64,000 nt of DNA, from assembly GCA_950295325.1 (NCBI GenBank), contig OX485806.1:22196001-22260000 (forward strand), written 5' to 3'. Position numbers and translations under genes: made by a program. This stretch comes from Polytrichum commune (lineage: Eukaryota; Streptophyta; Polytrichopsida; Polytrichales; Polytrichaceae). Numbering within the stretch: the first letter of the stretch is position 1; the number at the start of each line of letters is the position of its first letter. Of this stretch, positions 1 through 11,025 are shown in pieces. The notes beneath the pieces are model-generated. The model made no database searches. It was not told the origin of the DNA and saw nothing but the letters and a program-made list of their open reading frames with translations.

Positions 1-31
1 GAAGATTTGAGGGATTGAATCAAGAGGATAC

Positions 32-3000
32 CTGAACATAGTGTTCCAAACTACGTGGCATATTGTAGTGGATTACCTGAAATGCAGAAACAAAAAGATG
101 AGTTTTTCTAAATTCTAGATTACTCTATACTAGCAAGAAAAAATCTTCAACAAATGATACTGCTGCTAAAGGTTGGCGAGATCCTGCAATGCAAACATGA
201 CAGAAAACACAGATATTTTGGGAGCCGTTCTTTCAAGTTGTAAAGCTGAGTTGACTCACAGCTTGAACATCACTCTTGTCCAAGCCCATTCCAAATGCAA
301 CTGTGGCAACCACCTGCATATTGCACTCTTTTAGTCAATTAAAAGGGATGGGACAACCATGTACTATACATAGAAGGCATGGACATGTTAGAAGTTGCAC
401 AAATAATAGTAGCTACATTTGCAAAGGACAGAGGGGAACTTATTAGACTCAGAATCTGCTTACCACACGTAGTTTATTCCCACAAAAGAGCTGGTAGATG
501 CGGTTTCGGTCACTGGATGTCTTGCCGCTGTGATAACTCTGCCACATTCCATTACGTTAAATTCTGTGAGTAATTTGCTGAAACAAATGCTTGAAACCAG
601 GGATTGTAGGAACTGTTTCATTTTTACGAAGATTGCCACTGCCCAGAATGAGTTACATCATGCATGATCAACCTTAGCTTAGGATCTGAAAAGAAACAAA
701 CCTTAGCAGAAATCTTGTTGTCTTCAAGATACCTACTTATGTCATCAGCTTCTGCCTGCACTTCCAAACATATGTTAAAATTGCCTCAATTGGAAATCAG
801 GAATGGCAAGGTAAAAATGCCAGAGGACAAATGAACACGGTGACTTGCACCAGAGCAAGTTCAGGCCTCCACTCACCTGGTAGGTGCAATAAATGATGAT
901 GCTCTTCAAGGCTGAGAATGGACTAGACTGAAGTAAAGCAAGTAATTCCGTCCGCCTGTATTAGATCAGGACAATAAATGGCTTAATAGAGTACTTGAGC
1001 TGCATACTATACTGTAAGAAGGTCATCAACACAAGCAGGCCAAACCTTTTAAAGAACAATGTATGCATATTCACCAGGGTGCATATGGAGGATACCGGTG
1101 AGAAGGACGTGACACAGAGAGATGTAAATTTTGGCGAACATGTGCGGCTTGCACCAGGCCCGTTGAAGGAATACACAAAGCATTCAGGATGGAAAGTTCT
1201 GTCTCTTTGGTAGCAGTTGCAGTCAAGCCAAGTATACACGAAACTCTCATTCGCTGCTTCAATATGCAGCCAAGTCTGAAGTATGAGGGTCGGAAGTTGT
1301 GTGACCTGGAATTCAAAATCAGAATGCACATCAGGATTTTGAAAGTCGCTTATGCACTAGAAGTCACTAACTTCCAAGGAAAAAAATTAGCACTTACTGG
1401 CTATACTAAATGCTAGTAGGGTTACAAAAACCTACCATTCTGACAGGCAATGAGCCTCATCAACCACCGCCATTGAAATTTTTGGGAGAGCATCCATGGC
1501 TGTCAAAAAGCTTTCACTGAACAGGCGCTCCGGTGAGATAAATAACACCTGGAACAGAGGATAACAGGACAACAAAAATGGTTTAGGTCTGACTGAAACA
1601 AACAGAGATTTGCTTAAATGCAGTTACCACCAACACCAGATTTTCAGTTGTTGTGTGGCTATATAGTTGCTGCTAACGCTGGTCAGAAGCAAATAGCTTC
1701 CAGAACAATGATACTTGTGAAACAGTATCCAGACAACCAGAATCCAGATCACATCATTCAAATAGGTAATTGACTGCAACATCAAAATTATACTCCAATC
1801 AAAAGGACTACTGACTGCAATTAAAAGGCACCGGGCTAGTGCAATGAGCAGAAACACACTTTGCATATTAACAGCTGCACATGTACTAGAACACAGTTCT
1901 GCTGCTTTTGAAATTCAAAACCGAATTTCACTAGGAGGCCTATAAGTCCAAGAACAAACCTTGACATGACCAGCAAGCACCTGGCTCATAACTGCAGCAC
2001 TCTCACTTGGAGTCTGCAAAATAAGATATATGCAAAGACATGAGTTAATATGTACCATGGATATGCCTACAAATAAATTCCTAGACAGGTTCCGACTTGC
2101 AGTTCAAAACAACTACACAAGGTTCTTAATGAATGTCAATTACGAGCAAAATGCAGATTGTCAAAGACAAGGGACCTGGGTACTGTTGATGAGAGCTCCA
2201 GGGAGCTTGGGTGGAAGGCGCTGCAGTTGATCTGCCATTAACGCCACGAGTGGACTGATCACCAAGGTGATTCCAGGCAGCAAATACGCTGGCAGCTGCA
2301 CATGTAGAACATTTGCACATATAATCATCTCAAGTGCAAAGTATCCTGAAATTATTCCTTTATTTACAGCACGTAATTCCATTTAATCAATGATATTGCA
2401 TGCTTGCAATTATCCTGCAATTGAACTATTTTACATCACTCAAATCCTATACACAAATAACAGGTCAGATACTGCAACAAACAGCCCAAAACAGAAAAGT
2501 ACACATACCTGATAGCAGAGGGATTTGCCTGCTCCTGTGGGCAGAACCAGTAAAGTGGATTGTAGAGCCAAAACACGCTGGATTGCAGCAATCTGTCCAT
2601 TGCGAAAAGAGCTGTGTCCAAATACAGGCTCCAGTATGGATAACAAATTCTCCTCGTTTGGATTATTCAGGGTCCTCGCAGCAGCTTCCTTCAACTTTTC
2701 ATCCTCCTCTTGGCTTCTCTCCACAGGTACCGAACCAGGTTCAGACCTGGCTTCTGTTTGAAGTGAGTTGTCAAGCCAGCCTTCATCAATCCAGAGCGAT
2801 GGTCCAGACTTTGATGAAACGCCAGCATTATATCTACTCGAGTGTTTCTTTGTTGACTTCAGCTTGCTAGGATGAACAGAATCTAAGTCTGCTTCTCCAT
2901 CGACGATTCCCTCAGCCACCGCCTCATCACCTTCTTGTGATTTCTTATACTTTTTAAATGTCCTCCGTCGGCCATAGACACTCGCCCTTTTTGTCTTTAT

Positions 3001-4934
3001 GCCATTGACGAACTTTCGCCGACCCCCTTTCCCGTTTATGTTCAGCTTCACAAAATTGTCCCGTTCTCCATCTCTGAGTTTGTTGGGTTTGTTGGCGGTC
3101 TGCGTGGAACGAACTGAATGAATTAAAGATCCTTCACGAACACTTGGATAAGTTGCGTCTAGAATATCAAAAAAGCATATTATATGTTCCTTGTTGCACA
3201 GAGCTACTGCACTGGTATGTACCAAATGCTACAACCACTGTAACCCACATCTACTAAAAATATACTACTCCAAAGAAACAATTTGAGATACTTCACATGA
3301 TCAGCAGGGCGCAATTCAATGAGGTTAAGTTGTAAAATTAAGAGTAGCACAATTGAGCTCACCTGCATGTAGCCAGTGTTGGTGGAGATGGGGTTCTTTT
3401 TTGCAGAACCTCTTTTCTTGAGTGCCTTGGGATGGGACCACGAACTTTCTTCGCAAGGAACCTTGGACTTAGCCGGTAGTCTCTTCCTCAAAGTCTTCTC
3501 ACTTCCCGTGACTACTGGTACACCCTCCACATCCCCATTGGCACTATCTTCGCATGCGACAGGAGCCCCTGATTTTGCAGGTGCTCTCTTCCTTAAAACT
3601 TTCTTACTTACCACCACTGGTACATCCTCGACATCCCCATTTTCGTTAAGATGGGAACCATCCTCGCATGAGGTCAGTGCCTCGGACTCTGCCGCTGCTC
3701 GCTTCCTCGAAGTCTTCTTACTTGCCACCACTGGTGCATAGTCCACATCCCCATCTGGGTGTGGTGATGACCGAGATTCATCACCCAGCAATGGGGACGG
3801 TTTTGACTCTCGAGCGGTTGTCCTTGTGCTCTTCTGCTTTGGAAAAGCTGGAACCCTTTCCTCTGACAGCTCAGCCAGTGAGCTGGGTTGGATTCCAGCG
3901 GTCGCAACCTTATTTCTCGAAGACCTCCGGATTGCCGTAGGTGCTGGATCTGGGGCCACCTCCGCCCCTGGAGACGAAATCTTGTTCAGAGTGTCCGGGA
4001 GAGTGTTGTATGCTGGTGGGCTTTGCACCAAATTCGTCCCAATTGTTGACCTACATTCGTCATAAAGCACGGCCACATTGGGAACGCTCTGGTTTCGGAA
4101 CGAGGCTGTCTCCACGGGTGTCACAAGCGGACCACCTTCGGAGCTTAGTTTGAGAAACCTAGAAGGCCTTTCCGCCTTCGTGCTTGCGAACAATCCTGTT
4201 GGCGGTGCATCATGAAGCTCAGAGTTACTGAATACACTTGGATTCTGGAGCGAAGCTGTCTCTACGGGTGACACTACTTCCCGATCGAATTCGGAGCTCA
4301 GTTTGAGAAAGCTGGAAGGTCTTCCCAGCCTCGCGCTTGCGAAGAATCCTGCAGGCAAAAACTTCGCATCCTCGTCGTTGCCTCTGACCTCGCTTCGCAT
4401 GCCATGCCTTTGCAATTTTATCGTGAATCCCAAAGGCTGACTCAGAGGAGAGATTGACCCCTGCACGTTCCCAATTATGCAGACGTCCTCCTTACGCAAT
4501 GCCTCCTTACGTGCTATCTCTGCCTCCGGCTCCACGCACTCTGTAATTGTAATTTTCTCTGGCACAACCTCGTATCGCGACTTCTTGAATGCTTGACCTC
4601 GACCCAGATTGCAGTCACTCCAGGACCTGGGGCCCGGAATGGGCTTATTACGCCGAACAGGATGTCCATTCAAATCAACGAGTGGAACCGGTGGGACTGG
4701 CTTAGATTGCAGACGTTCATCAATTCTAGTATCAGTATGTACCCTAATTTTCTTCCTCAGGTGCAAATTCTCTTCCTCAACAACAGGTCCCCCTCCCAGC
4801 AGCACTCTCTTACCCGATCGAGTGTTCCTTAGCTGCGTGTGCAAATTTTCCTTCTCAGCGTTTAAATTCTGATCGCCACCCGGTTGCTTTGATCCTGCAC
4901 GACCAGTGGAATCCGCAACGACTTCCATTGCCAC
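32..4934 (-). CDS. RECQL4-like ATP-dependent DNA helicase (3' end beyond window)
   Basis: 3'-5' DNA helicase of the RecQ superfamily, expected in the nucleus in replication and repair. Eleven exons read leftward: 4934-3363, 3099-2509, 2295-2176, 2013-1960, 1548-1436, 1305-1096, 955-877, 755-702, 538-464, 313-260, 76-32; all phases close, giving 989 codons so far. Motifs in order: [13 protein letters not shown], Ia [80 protein letters not shown], then [15 protein letters not shown]. The SHNFRP form of motif II and SIIIYC point to the RECQL4 branch (plant RECQ5/Q-like 5) rather than BLM/WRN. The long N-terminus (residues 1 to about 690) is charged, lysine-rich and contains two internal repeat families; I do not recognise an Sld2-like motif. 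A second acceptor at 3158 would break the frame, so 3099 was chosen. The rest of the C-terminus lies left of the window. Confidence 0.9.
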
Positions 4935-5314
4935 TCTACAAGTGGCTGAGTAGGCTCAGCAGCATCTCAACTCTGGAAACACTAAGTGATCAGCTATTGC
5001 TTCTGCGACCTGTCAAGTAAGCAAATCTGGCCAAGGGACAGCTTCGGATGCCTCCTGCAAAGGGAACCAAATATCCCGATGCGTCCCAAACGACTGCCTC
5101 AACTCAGCGGAGCTAGACTTAATGGTACTTGCGTAAGAATTTGTCTCCAAAGTGCAACCTTATAGCAAACCCCTTTATTACAGAAGCATAGTCTTCGTTC
5201 AACACCGAATTGCTCAGGAATATAGCACTGCATACATCACCCGCTATACTCAACAGAGCTCTCTCTCACACTTCGTTACGGTAACTTCAAGAAGAACAAA
5301 TATCCAGATTCACA

Positions 5315-5315
5315 G

Positions 5316-5348
<33 letters not shown>

Positions 5349-5370
5349 GCCCTCTCTCGCCCTCTCCCAC
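5315..5370. repeat. CT microsatellite grading into 10-bp CCTCTCTCGC units
   Basis: Pure CT dinucleotides run from 5315 to about 5338, followed by three copies of a CCTCTCTCGC-like decamer. It lies about 380 bp upstream of the helicase start codon; read on the gene's strand it is a GA-rich tract, a common feature of plant promoters and 5' leaders. Any regulatory role is inference. Confidence 0.85.
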
Positions 5371-5390
5371 CGTTAAACTATACGTCTGAC

Positions 5391-6569
5391 GATCTTTTCT
5401 GTGTCAATCCTCAACCCCCCTTACTCCAATCAGTTCAAAAACTGGGGTCCTGATTCAGTCCTCCAATACTCAACCCTGGACTTCTCAATTTCCTCTTTGG
5501 CACAGTTCAGCTGATCTTCGAGCAATCAAACCCCTTGTGAAAATTGAACTATCACTCTCTCACAATTCAATCGTTGTGGCTGGTTTCCAAAGGACGGACA
5601 CGGCAGCGAGAGACAGTGAGATTGGGGATGGCGGGAAGAGACTGGGGCCCACATCAACTTCCCGTTGTTCGAATCCCTTTTGGCGGGAAGGGAGCAGAGC
5701 GTGGGTGGTGGGCCCTTGAAGATGAGAACGAGTCCCGATGGATTATGTCGGATGTTTTTCATCTAAACATGACCATCTATATGACCATCTTGAATGCTTG
5801 ACCTAAACACGCACTTCCGCTAACCCATAACTAAATCAAGGGAGGTCCAATTTTTGCAAATGTTTCATTACAAATTTTCTTAAGCAACACGAGTTTTGTT
5901 GTGTAAGTCTAATCGGTAGAAGTTGGAGGACATGAAAAAGAATCAAATAACACCCACGTACCTCAGATTTGTTGCTGATTCATCTCAAATGATCTTGAGT
6001 AGAATGATTTGGAGTCTTTCAAGCTATACGAAATATCCCAAATAATGTGTGTTTCAATTTGAAGTTACATAGTGCAATAACATCTTAATTAGGAGTTCAA
6101 TTTTTAACTAACAAAAGCTCAAGAATTTGTTCGGACATTATATAACACAAAGGATTTAGCTCAATCAAATATTAAATTCTCATTAAATGGTTGTAGCATC
6201 ATATATCTCCGAACAATAACACACACCAAATGGGGTTGTCAATGTAGTTATGGTGTTGAATCAAGTGAACATAGTATCATCCAAGTTGCATACTATTTCA
6301 AGGTTTGTATGTAGGATGAATGAGAGATACGCTCATATACAATAATTCCCTCTCTCCATAGGTTGCCTTCCCAAAAGGTTTAAGCTTTACTAGAGCCAAT
6401 TACCTCGAATAAAAACCAATGTTGGATTGGTATAGGTACACGTGCAAGCATGGTATCAATACTCAACATGAACAAGCGCTATCAAATAACCTACACGAGT
6501 GGTTTAGAAAATTGTAATACCAATCAACATGTTTTGATATGTGATGGGTATTACAAGGTGATCAAATGT
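5391..6569. other. Intergenic, nothing recognised
   Basis: AT-rich spacer upstream of the helicase gene. The short open frames here have no recognisable domain and no splice-compatible partners. I see no RNA gene. Confidence 0.6.
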
Positions 6570-6580
6570 TTATATACCCG

Positions 6581-6780
6581 TCCGAGATGACCCTAAACTA
6601 CTAGATGACAGTGGAGAGATACCCAAATCTCAAAGAAGAGGTTGGCGGTTCGATTCCCGGCTATGAAATCTCCTCTCTACTTGACATAAAACTTGTCAGG
6701 TGGTCAATTGCCTCACGTGCTTTGGCACTGTCCTATCGGCCTTCTATCTCATTAAATTTTTTTAAAAAAATATCAACAAA
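6581..6780 (+). mobile_element. tRNA-derived SINE with 11-bp target-site duplication
   Basis: A 200-bp segment flanked by the identical direct repeat TTATATACCCG at 6570-6580 and 6781-6791. Inside, an exact RNA polymerase III B box GGTTCGATTCC lies at 6647-6657 and an A-box-like TGACAGTGG at 6606-6614, 33 bp between them, with the usual CCGGCTATGAAATCTCCTCT-type continuation of plant SINEs. The 3' end is T/A-rich (ATTTTTTTAAAAAAA). These are the hallmarks of a tRNA-derived short interspersed element moved by LINE machinery. It is not a working tRNA gene: the T-arm does not pair. Both target repeats are still identical, so the insertion is not ancient. Confidence 0.8.
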
Positions 6781-6791
6781 TTATATACCCG

Positions 6792-8435
6792 AGTTAGTTT
6801 GGATCAAAATTTCTATGTGAAAAAACTATGGATATAATGGTGTTGTGTCTTATCCTTCGTTATACATATTATTGGAGGCCTCAATTGGAATTTGGAATGC
6901 CAGCATTAAGAGAGAATAGGCATGTGGGTTCACATTCACCTCACATTCTTTTGGAATGCGCAAACCCATGTTAGTATCTTCCAAAACAATTTCCATTCAT
7001 TTTGGGATTGCTGGGGGCCATTCTCTCAAAGTGCTTGATTTAGAGAGGCGTGTATTCCACACAACTATGACAAAAGTAGGGTGGCATGGTATTGATTGTG
7101 ATACGTGCATAGACAATGCATGTGTCTCGTGAGGTGAATGACAATTTCAATTTTTTTGTTTGATGAAACATATTTGATGAAAAGAGGTCATTTTTGCATA
7201 AAAGATGTGGATTAAAAAAATCATACAAAATAGATTAAATAAAAAGTAAAAAGAGAAGAAGACGTGAAGGCTTGACATGTGTGGGTTTCACTCGAGGAAA
7301 ATTTGCATGTGGCTATCAAACATAACTCTAGATAAATCTAGAACTTCCTGCCTCCAACTATGGGGTTCTAGAAGACAAAGATGGACATGCATGCGTGAGA
7401 ACGACCCATGATTGGAGTACAGATTTGTCAACCAACCTAGTGTACTACATTCCTTGTACATAATACGGGGATGGTGAGCATAAAGCCCTATTGACATTGA
7501 CATTGACAAACACATGAAGTTTATTATACAAATATATGTTATTGGCCCTACCTAGACTTGAATGCCACTTTCAAGAATGCGTGCAAAAGAGGCAGACAAG
7601 AGCTTCAAAATACCTCTGGACTGGTGTTTTTCCTTGGTTTTTACCTCTACTTGAAGCAGTGACAGAGGAGATTTTTGGGCATAATCGGTCAACATCCCAT
7701 TCTTTCCAAGTCCGACTGGTTAACATGTGAATCGGGGTTTGTCGATTTGAGGCACATAATAATATATACTCCTCTTCATTGATTGGTAGTTGTCTTGAAG
7801 TCTTGAACTTCAACCTATTATATTTTCTCAAAATAAACCGGTTTATCTATAACAATTAAGCAGTCAGTTGTTCCCGTTCATTGACTTGAAGATTGGAAGG
7901 CACGGACCCAGTTGGTCCTTCATGTGCAAACAACAATTAAGGTTGTAAATTGCAATAGGCAATTCCATTATTTTTTATTAAACTTGGTTTCTTAAATAGG
8001 CTCGACACTTACTATAGGTTAACATTTAAATTACAAAAAAGTTAGTTTTGGCAATCCAATAATGAACACTAAACATACACATTATGTTATGATGAGATTG
8101 GACTACACGCTAACAATATAGACATCATTCTAGGTTCAATAATGAACACAACCGGGAGGGGCTATGTGATCTTTTAAAGCTTATATATATTTAGTTTGAA
8201 TTATTTTCTACATGGATGCAATTATGGACTTCATAAATGACGAGTCTAGGAGAGTGGATGATGAGCTGCAACAGTAGCAAGACATGTACACCCGCCTACT
8301 CAAGCCATCGTTCTTCCAAAGAGCAAAACGATTATCAAAACTCATTACAATGTTTAAATATGTGTAGGCGCGATATCATCCATATATAACTCCAAGATTA
8401 TGTCCATGAGCTGACATGTCTCGTCCGATAACCCA
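6792..8435. other. Intergenic, nothing recognised
   Basis: AT-rich sequence with only short, domain-less frames. No repeats or RNA genes that I can support. Confidence 0.55.
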
Positions 8436-8497
8436 CGAGAGGAGAGTGGACGACAAGCCGCTTCCACGTCCTCAGGTCGTCATCCACTCTCCTCTCG
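8436..8497. repeat. Imperfect inverted repeat (foldback)
   Basis: Left arm CGAGAGGAGAGTGGACGAC at 8436-8454 is the reverse complement of the right arm at 8476-8497, apart from a 3-base insertion in the right arm; the loop is about 21 bases. A related sequence (GGAGAGTGGATGATGAG) also appears near 8250. It could be a relic foldback transposon or an incidental hairpin; no function is shown. Confidence 0.7.
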
Positions 8498-9165
8498 CTG
8501 GTGATCTAGTTCGTAACCCGACATGAACAAGACGTTATGGATGAAGTGTTGTTTGCACGGATGGGAAAAACACATGGGAGGTGCTACAAGGTGCTAGAAG
8601 TGCTCTCCACTTGGATGAGCGACCGGTTATGGTGCATGGCAAGAGCGCCATCATACACTTGGACACAAAAAGAACACCAACGCCACCCAACCTCTTCTTC
8701 AACCTCACCTCCCTTCCTGCGCCTCGCATTTCGTCACCAAGCTCATGTCACCTTGCCTGGACAATTCGGGTTGATACATCGGAGAGCTTCTAAGAGAGGT
8801 CCGCCATCCTGTCCAGAAATGGTTATTGTTGTCGCATGGTTCGGGATTGCTGGCCAGGATTAATTGGTTCTGGGAATTTCAGTCCGCTGTTTGTGTGCTG
8901 AATTGGAGTCGGAATTGATGTCGAGGGGTTTTTGTGAAGATGCTAAATCCTCAGGTCTGTGAAGAATTGCATGGAATTAGGATTGCATGGGTTTAGGATG
9001 GCATGTGTCTGCATTGGGCTGGCGTCAGCAGCGTTCGAGGTAACTTTGGAAGGTTTGGGGATCTCTTCGTTGTTTGTGTGCTGAATTGATGTCTGAATAA
9101 ATGTCTAGGATTTTTGTGAAGATGTTAGAACCTCAACCTTGTCAAGAATTCCATGCTTCAGGATA

Positions 9166-9245
9166 GTGTGTGTGTGTGTGTGTGTGTGTGTGTATTGTAT
9201 TGGTGTAGCGTCAGCAGCGAGGTTACATTGGGGGGGGGGGGGGGG
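9166..9245. repeat. TG microsatellite and G homopolymer upstream of MsrA
   Basis: A TG dinucleotide run at 9166-9193 and a run of about 16 G at 9230-9245, in the 240 bp before the MsrA start codon. Runs of this kind vary in length between individuals and are prone to sequencing error. Confidence 0.85.
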
Positions 9246-9403
9246 TGGTTTGAGAATCTCTTCGTTGTTTATGTGCTGAATTGATGTTGGAAACAATGTA
9301 GAGGTGCACCTTACGATGCTCAAACCTCATTTCGACCTTGAATGGTCTTCGATTTGTGGCACAGATCAAATAGCGTTGGTGGAAGGAGGATAGGACAGGA
9401 ATT

Positions 9404-11025
9404 ATGGCAGCTCAGGTGGCAAGACTGCGGGCAACTATCTGCAGCAGCACGGAGGTTTTTTCACGCTCCACTGCGCAATCAGGAAACGCTTCTTCGAACA
9501 GATTGGTGTTGGCCCCCTGCTTGGGATTCAAAAATTTGCCTGTCACCCCGGCCATTCAAAAGTCTTCCAGCACCTTCACCACCCGGTCTGCGGCTATGGA
9601 GAAAGGGCAATGGTGGAACAAGCTAGGGTTCGGTGGTGTCCGTGCGTCAGCGGCGCAGACTGACACAGGCAGCAGCAGCTCTGCCTCCAGCATTGCGCAG
9701 GGGCCTGATGACGATGTGCCTGCTCCAGGCCAGGAGTTTGCTACTTTCGGTGCCGGTTGCTTCTGGGGTGTTGAGCTTGCTTTCCAACGAGTGCCGGGTG
9801 TGACCAAGACAGAGGTCGGATACACTCAAGGCCAGACTGATAAGCCCACTTACTACGATGTCTGCTCGGGAGAGACTGGTATCTCACTCCTATCCCACTT
9901 ACCTTGGAATTTGAGGGAGACAGAGACATAAAAGGGTTTATTAAAGGATGTGTATATACCCTAAATTTCTTGGGTCTTCCTTTCAAGCACTCTGCATGAA
10001 TCGTAAACATTCAACATTCGAGAGTGCTTCTAAGAACAGAAATTCTAGAAGGCAATGCTATTAGGTCAGAGTTGAGCGCAATCGTGTTCGAATCTCAAGT
10101 TGGTGCAACAGCAAGGCCAGACTGACAAGCCGAATGACTACGATGTCTGCTCGGGAGAGACTGCTATCTCGCAGCTGCCCGATTTCCTTGAAATTTGAGG
10201 GAGATAGAGATAGAGAGATAAAAGGGTGCATTAAAGGATGCATACCCTAAATGTCGTGGTTCTCGTTTCAAGCACTCTCTAGCGTGAACCGTAAACATTC
10301 GACATTCGAGAGTGTTTAGGACAGAAGTTTCAGAATGCAATGCCAATAGGTCAAAGCAGAGCACAATCGTGTTCGAATCTCCAATTGATGGAACAGCTTG
10401 GCTGGTTTCGACAACTTCGCTTTCACCTGTGCACCTGACTAAGCAGATGGCTGCGTTACTAAAAAGCGTAGAAAAAGTGCTAGGCTATGACCTCATCACT
10501 TGGAATCGAACGCTTGGGGTAGATTTCTGGTACGGATTATAACAGTTGCTTGGATGACAGGCCATTCCGAGGTGGTGAGGGTACAATTTGACCCCAAGGA
10601 ATGCAGTTATCAGACCTTGTTGGACGTGTTTTGGAAGCGCCACGATCCTACCACCCTCAACCGCCAGGTATCCTCAACATTTCAAAGAGATAGTGATCTG
10701 CTTAAACTATGAGCACACGGTGAACTTCATTTGTTTGACATTGTGGTGGTCTGACTGTATGCTTGGGATATAGGGAGGTGATGTAGGTACTCAGTACAGG
10801 TCGGGAATATACTTCTACTCTCCGGAGCAAGAGAAAGCCATCCGGGAGTCATTGGAAAGCCATCAAAAGGCACTGAATCGACCAATCGTCACTGAAGTTC
10901 TTCCAGCCAAGAAATTCTACCGGGCCGAAGAGTATCATCAACAGTATTTGGCGAAGGGCGGTAGGAATGGAAGCGCTCAATCTCCCGCCAAGGGCTGCAA
11001 TGACCCCATCCGTTGCTACGGTTAA
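9404..11025 (+). CDS. Peptide methionine sulfoxide reductase A, plastid type
   Basis: Reduces methionine-S-sulfoxide in proteins, with thioredoxin-type reductants. Three exons: 9404-9878, 10561-10667, 10774-11025; phases close to 277 residues. Residues 1 to about 105 are Ser/Ala/Arg-rich with few acidic residues, as in a chloroplast transit peptide. The catalytic motif GCFWG follows FGA (about residues 122-126), then [51 protein letters not shown] and [12 protein letters not shown], all typical of the family. The C-terminus [10 protein letters not shown] carries the resolving cysteine, as in plant PMSR4-type enzymes. The ATG at 9404 is chosen because it leaves a full transit peptide in frame. 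Intron 1 (9879-10560) contains a duplicated end of exon 1 that cannot be spliced as an exon because its donor is CT, so the canonical exons are used. Confidence 0.92.
9827..10396 (+). repeat. Two-copy tandem duplication spanning the exon 1/intron 1 boundary of MsrA
   Basis: Copy 1 is 9827-10111 (last 52 bases of exon 1 plus 233 bases of intron). Copy 2 is 10112-10396, same length and clearly homologous throughout. In copy 2 the exon-like part (10112-10163) has the splice donor GT changed to CT at 10164-10165 and the codons after DKP altered, so it is a decayed pseudo-exon inside intron 1. An AG lies immediately before it, so an acceptor is available but no donor. Confidence 0.9.

Noticed and set aside
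3099-3158. Acceptor at 3158 extending helicase exon 2 by 59 bases
   Set aside because: It would shift the frame relative to exon 1, whose donor at 3363 is strong; the acceptor at 3099 keeps phase 0.
6604-6676. Possible tRNA gene around the B box GGTTCGATTCC
   Set aside because: The T-arm does not pair, no anticodon arm can be drawn, and the segment sits inside a 200-bp unit with target duplications, so it is a SINE.
10112-10163. Extra coding exon in MsrA
   Set aside because: Its donor is CT and inclusion would repeat part of the catalytic domain; it is a duplicated pseudo-exon.
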